NCBI GenBank assembly: GCA_037127315.1
Contig: JBBBDQ010001185.1
Coordinates: 502,001 to 566,000 of the forward strand
Origin: Ascarosepion bandense
Taxonomy: Eukaryota; Mollusca; Cephalopoda; Sepiida; Sepiidae
DNA: 64,000 nt
Reading direction: 5' to 3'
Shown in pieces: positions 45,351 through 57,410 of this stretch. Positions within the stretch are counted from its first letter, which is position 1; each line of letters opens with the position of its first letter. Made by a program: the position numbers and the translations under genes. Under the pieces are notes generated by a model. The model was not told the DNA's origin. It saw only the letters and a program-made list of their open reading frames with translations, and did no database searches.

Positions 45351-45799
45351 TATGCTTCATTAATATTTCTGCCTTAAAATAAGCAAACATTATTAAGGAG
45401 CAACACATTAATTATTATGTATACAAAAATCACTTAATATATACCGTGAATACTATGTTAAAATGGCTTTTTAAAAAACAACACTTAACTAAATTAAATT
45501 ATATTTAGTGAAAGACGTCAGATTTTCATTCCGTCCTTTAAGCTTTGTTTTCATTTGCAGGCCAAAATGATTTTTATTTTTATTCGTGTAAATTAGCATT
45601 AAAAAATACAATATATTTCAGCTGACAATGAGATTAACAACAAAGCATGAACTTGAACCATCAAAATAATTTAAGCGCTAACACCGTTAGCAAAGAGAGT
45701 TTTTTTTTAATTTGATCGACTATCTCTATATTCACCTGTCTGTATATCCGTTGATACAGATATAGGAAGACAACTGAAGCTAAATTTAGTAATTTGTTT

Positions 45800-45832
<33 letters not shown>

Positions 45833-46161
45833 TTTTGTTTTTTTTCTGTTTTTAGTGCTAAAATGGAAACGGCGTCAGGCAAAACGGAATAAATTTTCTG
45901 TTGTGAATTTGTAATGTAGCAACAGCCAGAAATGAAAGGTGAAAGATTGGTGAAAAATCGATGTAGTCCAATCAAAGGATTGTTAGAGATGTCACTCATT
46001 ATCATAATTTATCATTGCCATTGACATTCCCTCAACAGAAAGATTTTGGTTGTTATCTAATTTAATCAAATCAACGTAATGGACTCATGGTAAATTCAAT
46101 CTTCAAGTTTACTTGACCATAAATGATTACTGATTTACCGGCAAGTGATTTTCGGAAGATA
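45351..46161. other. spacer with a (TTG)n run
   Basis: TTG array at 45799-45831 (11 units) next to poly-T. No coding feature recognised. Confidence 0.6.
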
Positions 46162-46162
46162 A

Positions 46163-46210
<48 letters not shown>

Positions 46211-46260
46211 GTGGACAGATATCGTATGTATGTATGTATGTATGTATGTATGTATGTATG
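46162..46260. repeat. (CA)n(TA)n and (TATG)n microsatellites
   Basis: CA run 46162-46184, TA run 46185-46210, then TATG units at 46224-46260, directly upstream of the SINE head. Confidence 0.95.
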
Positions 46261-46267
46261 CGCATAT

Positions 46268-46740
46268 GCACGTGGTTAGAACGTTCGCTTTCTGACCATG
46301 AAGCCCGGGTTCGAATCTCACTATGGTCGATTTGTCAGAGGGTGACTTCTTGATGTTACCGGTCTGAAGAAGGCGATTCCAGCGTGCGGAACCTTTAGAA
46401 AGTGTCTGAAAACCATACCGCAAGTCGACCCAAACTTTGTGACAGAAACTGGGTAGACGGCTCCCTTTGAGGAGTCGTTGATGGTTGTGCTAGCACGAAG
46501 TCACAAGTCAACGTGACCGAGGATTTGAGTGTCCTTGCCTTGTTCAGACTGTTGTTCACGCTAGATAACGTGCTCTCTCCCAGAAACTGTAATTAAGATC
46601 CGCTCAGCATAGTTACAGTATAGACCACAGGTGGGTTCTGTGGGTGTTGAAAAAACACTAATGTGCCTCAGCAGGCGTCTACATTGGGGATTAGCTAGCC
46701 GCCCAAGTAGACGGGTATCCTCAAATGCGAGTAGCCAACC
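46268..46740 (+). mobile_element. tRNA-derived SINE with A and B boxes
   Basis: The head carries TGGTTAGAACG (A-box-like, 46273-46283) and GGTTCGAATCT (B box, one base from consensus, 46308-46318) at tRNA-like spacing. The first bases of the tRNA are replaced by the preceding TATG array. A GC-richer tRNA-unrelated body follows to about 46740. Octopus is known to have tRNA-derived SINEs (OR1/OR2), but I cannot say which family this is. Pol III would transcribe an intact copy; this one lacks the start. Confidence 0.65.
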
Positions 46741-47205
46741 ATTATATGTATATGCATATGGCTGGTATAGATAGATCGATAGATTATCAAGATGTTTGTC
46801 TTTGGAAATCTCCCTACACCCATGCAGGCATGATTATGTGGGATAAAAAATACTGAGAAAAATATATTTCATGCGTATATTTAAGAATCTTCTTTGGATT
46901 TAAATATGAGAAAAGATATTGTTTTATTTTTATTTTATTCTGAAACATCTGAAAAGATAATAATTTTTTTTCTTTAATTTATTCATTCACTTTTCAGGTT
47001 TTTCTTCTTTTTTACATGTATTTTTTAATCACTTTCTTCTTTTCTTGTTCGCCTTCTTTTTTCAACCTTTTTTCAGATGTTACCTTCCTTTTCTTTATAA
47101 TTTTTCAGAGTTTTAATATTTCCTTCGTTTTTTTTTTTTTTCATTTTCTTTCTTTTTCCCCAACATTCATTTCAATCTGTTTTTAGTTTCTTTCTTTCAC
47201 TTTAG
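46741..47205. other. T-rich spacer
   Basis: Low-complexity T/C-rich sequence (46960-47210). No feature. Confidence 0.5.
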
Positions 47206-47838
47206 CCATGATGCAATTTACTAAAAATTTGGAAACGGTATGCAGTACTGATTGGAAAGATCCAATACAAACATTTCATAATGCTTGGGTATCAATCCGA
47301 AGACAGTGCAGATGATTCAGAAAGAGTTGGATGAGTCTAATGGTGTTACAAAGGTGTAGTAACCACTAGTGATAGCAACGTTATGCCTGCATTCATCTTC
47401 CAACAGGGCGCCAAACTCAAAACTTAGGATCCTCAGACTCAACACAAAGTGCTACTCTGAGGGAAGAGTGTGGCTGCTGAAAACAGGACTCTGCACTATG
47501 CCACACAAGCAAGAGAACCCAGTCATGATTTTGATGCAATTTCTGTGACAACATCACCACCTAACTCCCAAGACTGCAACCCCCTTGATTATTATGTGTG
47601 GGGCACAGTTGAGCGAGAAACCAACAAAACTTCTTGTAACACCAAAGATGAACTGAAGACAAGGATCATGGTAGCTTTCACCAACTTAAACAAGGAGACT
47701 ATACAGAAGAGATGCAGGAGATTCCGCAGTCGTCTGGAAGCCGTAGTTAAAGCCTATGGCTATTATGCCATAAATCTACTCTGTAGTATTTCAAGATATT
47801 TTTGTGTCATTTTGGTAAATACATCTGTCAAAACGTGA
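47206..47838 (+). pseudogene. Tc1/mariner-superfamily transposase, C-terminal open part
   Basis: A 122-codon open frame (47470-47838) includes SPPNSQDCNPLDYYVWGTVE (the S-P-D-x-NP-LDY-xW catalytic Asp block, with Q for P), TKDELKTRIMVAFTNLNKET and CRRFRSRLEAVVKAYG. This is a mariner-type C terminus. Upstream (47220-47460) is degraded: SIRTVQMIQKELDESNGV near 47300 is the helix-turn-helix region, and the middle with the first two catalytic residues is largely deleted. The open frame is probably chance survival in a recently broken copy. Confidence 0.85.
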
Positions 47839-48257
47839 TGTCAGTGTTATTTTCATTTTTGCGTTATTTAGGCGACAATTCATCCATCGCACACAGTATT
47901 TAAATAAATGAGAATCTTCACTGATCACTAAATCTTAAACTATTAAATGTTTTAAAATATTTCATTTTATGCCATTGAGAACAATTAAAGTAACGAAACA
48001 TTTTTCACGATATTTAGAACGATCATTGTACAAGAAATGAATTTTCCCTTTTAAAGTTCGAAATCTTAAATCATTGAAAAGCAATAATTAAGATAGCAGT
48101 AGTGTTGTTTTATTTTTCATTAGAAGCACTTTGAATAATTACTATTCATTTTTTTTTTGTTTATTTTTATCTTAATTTTTATTCCAGTCTATTAACCCTG
48201 CAATAGTTAGTAGAGACCGTGGCTCTGGGTCTATCAGTGTAAAACAGAAATATATAT
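47839..48257. other. AT-rich spacer
   Basis: No feature recognised. Confidence 0.5.
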
Positions 48258-48402
48258 GGCGATTTTCTAAGCATAGCTTAGATGTGGCACAAGGACAGAA
48301 GTATGGGGCACGGAATGAGGTTCAAAGTCAGTCTGCTAAGTCAGTTGTAACTGACTTAGCGAGACAAGCTTCTTAACCATTACACCATGTCCTGGTGCCC
48401 AG
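48258..48402 (-). mobile_element. tRNA-derived SINE (family X), copy 2
   Basis: Minus strand begins GGCACCAGGACATGGTGTAA and carries TGGTTAAGAAG, a perfect A-box match (TRGYnnARnnG). The B box (CTTTGAACC) is degraded. The right-hand end matches copy 1 at 8280 (GTGGCACAAGG, AGTATGGGG). Within it, GCTAAGTCAGTT and AACTGACTTAGC form a 12-bp perfect stem (48335-48360) not preserved in copy 1. Confidence 0.65.
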
Positions 48403-49024
48403 AGATATGTATGAGTTGATAATGGTCATAAAATTAAGATATGTACTTTAAAAGTTATATTTATTCTTCAGTAAGTTGTCATTTTCTTGAAACTTTGCCG
48501 GACGTTTGCAAGGATTTCACTGAACTAAAGGGACAATCGTTCAATATCGTCGAAAACAAGTAAATATTAGCCAAAACTGTTTCAGATTTAAGGCTGTCTA
48601 CTTATTGCTGTAGAAATAGCGGCCGGAACAATATTGCAATAAAAAAGCAAATAAAATCGAAACTAAAAAGTAAATACTAGTTAAAACCTGTGATAATGTT
48701 ATATTTTGTTAAAACAAACCTGGTAAAAAGGTCAGGTATAAAGATCAATTCTTTTTTTAAAATCTAATTGACTTTTTGACAGCAAACGATACTCAACATT
48801 TGAGATGGGATATATTTCACTGTTTATTCTTTAATTATATCTCTTGAGACAAACACATACGTCTGGTTTATACGTTTTAAGTAAATAATAAAAAGGAATG
48901 ATTTTAGATTTAAATTAAGCGTAATTAGATAGAGATCGAGAAGGTGTGGTTCACGTTAGGAGGAGTAAGTTAAAGCTCATTCAGACTGACACATACACTT
49001 CACACCCTAATGTGACCTTGGTGT
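48403..49024. other. AT-rich spacer
   Basis: No feature recognised. Confidence 0.5.
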
Positions 49025-49070
49025 AATAATGATTTGTAGTTCAGCTGACACTGAACTACAAATCATTATT
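49025..49070. repeat. perfect 20-bp inverted repeat, 6-base loop
   Basis: AATAATGATTTGTAGTTCAG (49025-49044), loop CTGACA, then the exact reverse complement (49051-49070). No mismatch in 20 pairs. No adjoining coding or element. Confidence 0.95.
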
Positions 49071-50044
49071 TTTTAATTCGATTTAATAACGATAACCAAC
49101 ACGAGACAAAAACAGATATAGGGTATAGAGAGGACAATCAAAAGAAAAAGTAGGAAAGAAAAAATGTAGTAGTATAAAAGAAATGGAGTGACACTTATAT
49201 AGAGGAAAATGATATTAGAAACATACGCAAGAGAAATGAAGGGAGATTTGAAAATGACAAGTGTTCAGCTGTCATTATTGTAGACGACACTAAAAAGAAA
49301 GAAAGAAAAAAGAAAGAACGAATTTTTTTAAAGTGAAAAATGATAAAAATGTAATAAAATTACTATTGAAACGGATTAAAAAAAGAGAAAAAGACAAGAC
49401 TAAAGGAAAGAGGAAACGAGATCTCAATAAAAACTATAAAAACGAAAGCAAGATGAAAAGGATATTGTGGAGGAAGAGTGTTTAAATTCCCAAGGAGATT
49501 AAAACTGATAGTTTAAAATAAGAATAAATCTAAATCCCTGGTTTTAATCTCTGCACTATTGACTAATACATGAATGTACACATATAAATACCCTTGTACT
49601 TATACTAACTGGACTTCATGATATCACATTCCTTTACACATACAGAAACCTACAATATCATATAATCACAATCATTCACAGTTAGTATCGCAAAAAAAAA
49701 TACATACGCACAAACTATAATTTTCTTACTAGATCTCTCTGCCTGTTTCATAAACAAATTGCTATTCTTTTTTGCGTCTTCGTTCTTTTTTAGTTAAAAT
49801 CTTTATCCTTTATACTCTTTTTACTGAAATTCTTGATTTCTCCATCAATTTATTATGTTAATTTACGGATCCCTTTTTTCGAAATCATCTAAAAACAACT
49901 CTCAACCATTTGTCACTAAAAATTTTATCGACCAATGCTATTCTTTTATTACGAGCTTTACTTAATTCTATTATTGCTGCCATTTATCATAGAAGCTTGA
50001 AGCTTTAAACTCTCCAATCGCTAAAACAAACAGCGCGAAACAGA

Positions 50045-50115
50045 AAAGTAGATTCCAATAAGGATTGAACTCGCAACTAATCGTCAGGCACCTTTCTTTT
50101 TAGGGAACATCACTA
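50045..50115 (-). repeat. possible tRNA-related relic
   Basis: Minus strand contains GCGAGTTCAATCCTTA, a B-box-like string, followed on the plus side by CGTCAGGCACC and CACTATAAC. A similar layout occurs at 57308-57410. No cloverleaf forms. Very uncertain. Confidence 0.25.
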
Positions 50116-50154
50116 TAACAAATTTAATTACAGTAATATGTAATCAATTTGTCT

Positions 50155-50765
50155 ATCTTCCTCAACTCTCCAGAATCTATCTTACATATCTATAAGTCTA
50201 CCATTCATCCATGCTTAGAATATTGCTCCCATGTATGATCCGGTGCTCCTGCTTTATAATTAGAATTTCTTGATTAATTTAAAAAATAATCAGCAATATT
50301 CATGATTCTGACCTGGTGTTTCGGCTTCAGTCACTTTACCCACCGCCGTAAGTTGCTTCTCTGTGCCTTTTCTATAAAGACTTTCATGGTAATTGTTCAG
50401 ATGAGCTCTTCGCTGTGGTACCGAGACCTTATAAATGTAAACGCTATCCTAGATTGACGACAAGGTCTCATCAATTTACAGTTAAACTGATAAATGTAAT
50501 CGTTATTTCTATGCAAATAGTTTATTTTATAGCATTTCTCGCTTGTGATACTCTCCTCCGATTCCATGCTTTCCAGCCAACTTTGATCTTTAAAAATTTA
50601 AATGCATGTCAATTTTTTGTTTACTCATCTTCATGATTACTCTTCTATTGTTCTCGTTCATTAATAGTTTTTTTTTTCTGTTTTGTAATGCTTTCACACG
50701 CAGCAAGCCGTTGTGTCTCATTAATTTTACTGCCTTGCTTGGGATAAATTCGATTAAAAAAATAC
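50155..50765 (+). pseudogene. LINE-B fragment, C-terminal ORF and 3' UTR
   Basis: Begins SRIYLTYL / ESILHIYKSTIHPCLEYCSH (about 50170-50225), then a QYS-DSDLVFRLQSLYPPP-like block near 50310, FHGNCSDELFAVVPRPYKC (50390-50435), RLTTRSHQFTVKL (50450), FLACDTLLRFHAF, and the 3' UTR ending CTTGGGATAAATTCGATTAA plus A. That terminus is the same as at 7240 and 40390. All frames are broken. Confidence 0.8.
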
Positions 50766-53700
50766 GTCATCTGTATTTTCCTATTTAGTAATCGAATACA
50801 TTTTAATATTTCGATGAATGTATTTTCATAATTACTAGTAAATGGTTATAAGTAAATTCAATCAATAAAAACAAGGCTCACATGAAAGGTCATTTGCCTT
50901 TAACTATCTCTGTCGGTATCTGGCTCTAAGCGACCATATGCTTTCAAAAATTCCTTTCTCCCTATATACTTGAAGGGATTATTGTCTACTTCTGTCTGAA
51001 CTGATTGCTTCTATGTATTTATAACGTATACGCGTGCATTCATAAACGGAAACATGTTCTCATATTGTTAATAAACAAATTTTAAAGGTTTCATCAAAAG
51101 GAAATAATACGGGCTGACATCACTTGACAGGTGAGAATTAGCAGGTGTTCTACCGAATCATTTCCCCACTCATCCGTACCCTAAAGCGTATGTGTCTATG
51201 CTCCCCTATGTACTTGCCAGCATTGTTATATCATATCCATGGCTATATATGTGTACGCACTTGTGTGTGCATAGATATGCATTATGTATATAATATATAT
51301 AAAATATATATTTGCTTAAAATAACACAGCAAGATATTTTCTTTTGTAAATTATTTTTCAATCTGTATTCTTTGAAATAACATCTCTTTTAAAAAAGAAC
51401 ACATAAGTCGGTGTTTTTTTTTGTTTTTGTTTTTTTTCAATGGCAGCAAGGATTTTTACTAATTTCTTACATTTCCTGTGTTTTTATGCCTTACCCATTG
51501 AGCAAAAGATGACAATTTTATAAAGGCCCATAAAGTTATGACAAATGCACATTTGACAAGACTGTCATCTGTTTCTTAATCGAAAATCACACACATACAC
51601 ACGCACCCCTCACACACATTACTTGAAGAAGAGTGAGTAGAAAACTTTAGCTCAAACTTTATGAAAATAAGAAATGCCTGGAATAAGGACATTTTATTTC
51701 ACTATTTCATCATATACATTAATTGCATTCAGACTTTTCCTCGCCATCATTGTTATTATCACAACCTTTCGGCCGTTGTGCCTTTGGCTTTCTTCAGGTA
51801 TTTGTCTATCCAGGTAACTTTCATGGAAATTTGAACTAAAAAACTCATTTAATTTAATAGGAATAAATTGTTCTCGTTCCGATGTCCTTGTTTACAGATA
51901 TCTTATATTGGTCTTTATTAATATTTACTACTGCTCAGTTAAAATAAATTAAAAACAAAGAATGTCAGATTAAAACGTAGATGGAGATGTTACGGTGGAA
52001 GCAATATTTAGTAAAATAGTCATCCATGCTAATGAGGCATTGTTCTACATTCTGTAGCTTTGTACCTCTTTAAGCTAATCTTAACAAACCGATACAAATA
52101 TATCAAGAGACTGAAAATATATGCTTATTTAGATCACCAAAGATGATTTTTCCGTCTTTTAATGCAAAGAGAAGATTCTATTATAGTCATCGCTTCATTT
52201 GTGCTGTATTCCGTCCTAACACGAGGCACGATTAATCCAAGCCAAAAGATTACGCAGGGAGAGAAAAACAAAGGTATAAAAAGAAAACTGAACAGGAACT
52301 GAAAACAAACATTATTAGAAATAAACTTTTAAAAACTCATAGGGAAGGCAATTGTCCTAGTGCAAAGAAAAAGAAGAGTATAAAGAGAAAATTGATGAAT
52401 GAATTGCAAATGAAATGCAATGAGAACGGACGTGATGCAAAGCGAATCGATCATGCTGTACAGCTCAGGTAAAACAAAGAAGAGAAAAGAAGAATAGAAA
52501 AGGTTAAAGTTTGTCGACGCACATTACAAAGAATAGAATATAAGCCGACAAACTTGATAGCATACGAAACAGGAAGTTAATTGATCTTATTTTTAAATGC
52601 TGTGTGTAAGTAAAAAGAACAAAACTTCTTTGATTACAGGTGTCATTCTGCTACTACGATTTAACATTATTTTATATACTGAAATGTTACGCTGACGATA
52701 CCTCTGCTTTATCAGACCGGCCATAACCTTGTCGGTTTATTTAGCGTCAATATCGCTGCTGCAACGCAGTAACGTAGTCAGTGCAACAATATCATCGCAT
52801 TATTTTCTGATCAATTTAACATAAATGCTTTTGAGTGAATATTATGCAAAACGCATTTCAATTAAATATTAAATACTTTTCAGTGCTATTTTCGCTCATT
52901 CACCCAAAACAAATGAAGACACCAGGCAGATTCTTCCTCTTCTTTTTCCAAAAGTCTTTAAATTTTTGCCTTTAAAACACCAGATTACTAACAGAGCGAA
53001 ATCCATTCGAAAGGAAAATTGTCTTTAGCATTTCTACGTTGTCAGATTTTATTAAAGGAAAATAAATTATTTTATTAAGACAATTAGTATTAACCAACCG
53101 ATGTTAGTAAAATTATCAGGAAAATATAAGTACATTTCTATAAGTCTATGTTAGAAAAAACAAGAAGCTGATTCTCTGTCCGTCACATGCTGTCTGCCTA
53201 AATCTTTGTATGTGTATATGTAATATATATTGTTTTGCGTGAGTGACTTATGTGTACTATTTAATGTGTACGCCAGCACATATATATATAGGCACACATA
53301 ACTTAACTAAATTTGCAATAAAATATTGTAATTATACATTTCCTATATATTTCCCTCCCATTCAGTCTGGACAACCCTTAGCCTGAACATAAAGGCGGGG
53401 ACAAAATAACATAAAAAGAAACGCGTTCAACAGTTTAATTGCCATTCAAACAACCTTTTTCTCTTATATCTTAGGCATAATCATTTCACTCTGTTTCTAT
53501 CTATTGATATCAGTCAATCCATATGTACCTATTTTTTTTTATACTGTCCTGTATGGACCGTCGTATATATAAAAATCAGCAAGTTTATACACACAAAAGA
53601 TTCTTTAAAAAATATTGGGAGTCACTGAATTGTAGTAAGCTTTTTCAATTATGATTAGTAAGTATAGTTTTTAGTTAATAACAATATCACTGAATCGATA

Positions 53701-55126
53701 CAAATTAGTACAGAAATTTAAAAATCTAAAATTATTGTAATTCAATTTTTTTTAAAAAATGAAAACAATTCTTGTAAAAATTCATTATTCATCAAAAAAT
53801 GTTCTTAAAGCAACAGTGTCAATAATATATCTTTTTCATAAAAGCAATTAAAAGTTTTTCTAACTATTATCTTTATTTACCTGCATTTTTTATTTTACTA
53901 TTGTAGCAGATTTTCCGTAACTGTTTTACAAAAAAAATTGATAATTTAAATTCCCCAAGGGGCTCTGCGTATAACTAATATAAACATTAAACGGTACAAA
54001 ATTTCTCAAAATTACATAAAATTAAAGGGGGTAACAGATGTAAAAAAATATTTCTAAGATTCTCCAAAGAGGAAACATTTCTAAAATAATTTAATTAATT
54101 CTTTAATAAGTCGGGAAATTTCATTAAAATCCAAAAATTAATTTTTGCAAGAATTTCCAAATCAATGTGTTTTTCACCGTGAAAAGGCAATAAAATTACT
54201 TATACTAATCTTTGATCCCCCGATGTCACAAGAGGAACAAGCTTTTATAAAATGCCGAACGTTATAAAAAGGATCAAAAATATAATTTAATAATAAGAAA
54301 AATTGAAGGAGTCACAAAACGATAAAATGATTTGAAAACATTGACAAGAACTACAAAAATGAACTTAAGAATGTCACAAAGAGAAAAGACAGAATATTAA
54401 TAACAATGGCTGAAGATATGAAAGCAATTAAACTATAACATTTGAGCAAACATTAGAGTGACAGATGTATATAGTAATTGAAAAAGACATGAAAATCTTT
54501 TCTAAACACTAGTTTTTATTCCTGAACCTAAACGTGCATTGAATAGATCTTATGATTATGCCAAAGTTTGAATCCTTCATAATACCGTCGATGACAAAAC
54601 TGTTGAAATGAAATAATGGTTTGTGCTAAGATTAAAGGCTTTAAAAATATAGTTTCCTTCAAAATCGACGATTATATCAAGATAAATGCAATGAATTATT
54701 GTAAATTCTTGAACAAGATTTTTTGAGTGGCATAGGCCACAACTAAGAAGCTTTAAACTAAAGAATATATTCATGAAAGATATTGCTCTTTCGCATTGCA
54801 AAAAAAAATGATTATTTGTCACCTTAAAAAAAGGCTTAAAAGATACAAAATTACTAGAATGACTCTCAGCTTTACCAGATATTAGTCTAGTCCATTATTA
54901 AACGAGATGTCTACGGGAATGGAAAACAATATTCAGGTAAAGGTCTTTGGGAAGCGATAAAACTGATACAAGTAAGAATGAAGTGGAATCAAATGTACAA
55001 AATCAATGCATGAAATATTGATAAAGGTTAGAGAATATAAAGTAGTCCATATTAAAATAAAGTATACTAAAAATAATTATTTATTCATGTATATGTGATA
55101 TTCATTTGTAATCAGAAATATATTGG

Positions 55127-55128
<2 letters not shown>
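50766..55128. other. 4.3-kb stretch without recognised genes
   Basis: AT-rich with no credible ORF. 51749-51800 holds a CTGAAGA...CGAAAGG motif on the minus strand that partly resembles a hammerhead core. 52640-52770 is a less AT-rich patch. 53600-55000 is very A/T-rich. Probably old, unrecognisable repeats. Confidence 0.4.

Positions 55129-55179
<51 letters not shown>
55129..55179. repeat. (TA)n microsatellite
   Basis: Perfect TA run of about 25 units. Confidence 0.97.
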
Positions 55180-55180
<1 letters not shown>

Positions 55181-55605
55181 CTTTATCTCTAAATAAAAAA
55201 TACATGTTATATTTACTTCGCTTACATAATAAATCTGAGCCTTCCTAATCAAATTATTACCTATGTTTTAAATAATTAAAAATTTAACACGAAACTCGAA
55301 CAATATATGAGTGTACCTTTTACCTTCAGTTGATTAATCCTGATTACATTGCAAAAACACCCAAATAAATTTATTATAATTACTGTCAAAAGAGAATTCT
55401 TTCAATGGCACAAAAGAAACTAAGTTTTTGCAAAAAATTAGCGAAGTTTAAAAGAAAATAGGAAGCAGTAACTTTCTGCGTTGATAAAAAAATTAAATTT
55501 GATTTTTACTTTAATTAAATAAAAAAATAAATACTTTTTTATGTTTATTCAAAAGACAACAAAGATTAAAAACAACAAAGAATTGACTGTTTTTTATTTT
55601 ATTAC

Positions 55606-55760
55606 AAGCAGTGATACCCGGCGTTCCTTTCAGACAATCGCCGTAAATTGGTCGTATCGAAATCGCTGTAAATTGAATTCATTCAATTCGCCGTATTATA
55701 AAGAGTTCGACAGGTTTGAATATTTGGTGTCGTTTATTTCATATACGATATTGTCTAATA
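55606..55760 (-). mobile_element. Helitron-like 3' terminus, antisense
   Basis: Minus strand ends AAAGGAACGCCGGGTATCAC then TGCTTGT, resembling the ends at 527 and 23187 (AACGC-GGCTAT-GCTAG). The final CTAG is changed to CTTG. Only the terminus supports this call and the 5' limit is unknown. Confidence 0.3.
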
Positions 55761-55993
55761 TCGTAATTTTTAATAAGTCCGGTTGTTTGTTTTTTTTATT
55801 TTGTTTTTGTGGGGTTTTTTTGGGGTTTTTTTGTTTGTTTGTTTATTTTTCAAAAAACAATAGTTTGTTTGTTGGGGTTTTTGGGGGCATCAGAGGAGAC
55901 AAACAAAATGAGACGCCTTGTAATGAGAAAATTATGTAATTATAGCCATTGTCTAGGGAAGAATATACGCGAGATTTGAGAAATGTCCATAAC

Positions 55994-56490
<497 letters not shown>

Positions 56491-57307
56491 TTCACTGTCT
56501 TTTCTGACAATATATTTAATTTAAGTTTTTATGACATTCGGTGTCACTGATGCCTTTATGTCTGCAGATCAACAAAGTGATTCGTTTATATTTACACTTT
56601 ACAGCACTTTAACATTTTGTGATGTAAAACAGATGATATTTTCTCCAAAAACAACTATATCTATCTCAAGTATCCATTTTGCCATTTTGTGGGTAGATAG
56701 TTTTGGTTTGGTTCTATAGCCTTGGTTAGTAACCAGTCTAGAAGAAGAAAAAACTGAATTCAAAACCAGCCTGGAGAGGTTATGACTCCGTCAGGCTATC
56801 TTGCCCAAGATAAGTCACCTCCGCTGCAGTACTGCGATGCCCTCTCCGACTTTGGGAAGTCAGAGAACTAAAAAAACGAACAAAAGAAAAAGCGAAAAAA
56901 AAAAGCAACAAAAATCTTGTAAACAAAGTGAACGAGAAACATCATTTAAATTTATTTTTTCAAATTTTACATTTTTTTTTATAGTTAAGCTTAAAATTCG
57001 CAAAATAATTAATGATTCTATGACAGGAATAGATTACATATAACACAATAGAATTTCACTAAAAGTGAAAGTTAAAGTATATCTCCCAGACATATTTCTT
57101 ACTAAAATAAAATAAAAATATTAACCAAATGCCAAGAAATGCTGAGAAAGCAAGAGAGAAATGGAAAGGAACAAAAAGAAAATACTGCATAATAAATCAA
57201 AATAATTAGGTGAGTTATGGGTATTTTTTTCTAGCAAATGGCAAATCATTTTTCCAGCACGGTTAGATAACAATGTTATAAAAATGCAGCAGAGAAAGTG
57301 TTAAAAA
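56491..57307. other. spacer, nothing recognised
   Basis: Mixed sequence with an A-rich patch near 56870-56930. No coding feature. Confidence 0.4.
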
Positions 57308-57410
57308 AATATGCCTCTCGGTAGGGATCGAACCTGAATTTCACTGAAAACTAAATTTTAGTTAGGCGTGCCTTACTATTTTAGTAACATACGTCTGGCT
57401 AATTTCTTAT
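57308..57410 (-). repeat. possible tRNA/SINE relic with perfect B box
   Basis: Minus strand contains AGGTTCGATCCCTACC, an exact B box (GGTTCGATCC), with GGCACGCCTAACTAAAATTT upstream. The T stem does not pair fully and no acceptor stem forms, so it is not a functional tRNA. Resembles 50045-50115. Confidence 0.3.

Noticed and set aside
46127..46423. Tyr/Ile/His/Thr repeat frames on both strands
   Set aside because: Simple-sequence translation of the CA/TA/TATG arrays and the SINE head.
51749..51800. CTGAAGA ... GGCCGAAAGG on the minus strand, resembling a hammerhead core
   Set aside because: The base pair next to GAAA in stem II does not form and no stem III with a U-H cleavage site can be drawn. 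It may be a related PLE terminal motif, but not a supported ribozyme.
57308..57410. A tRNA gene with a perfect B box
   Set aside because: Acceptor and T stems do not pair and there is no valid anticodon arm. Kept only as a low-confidence relic.
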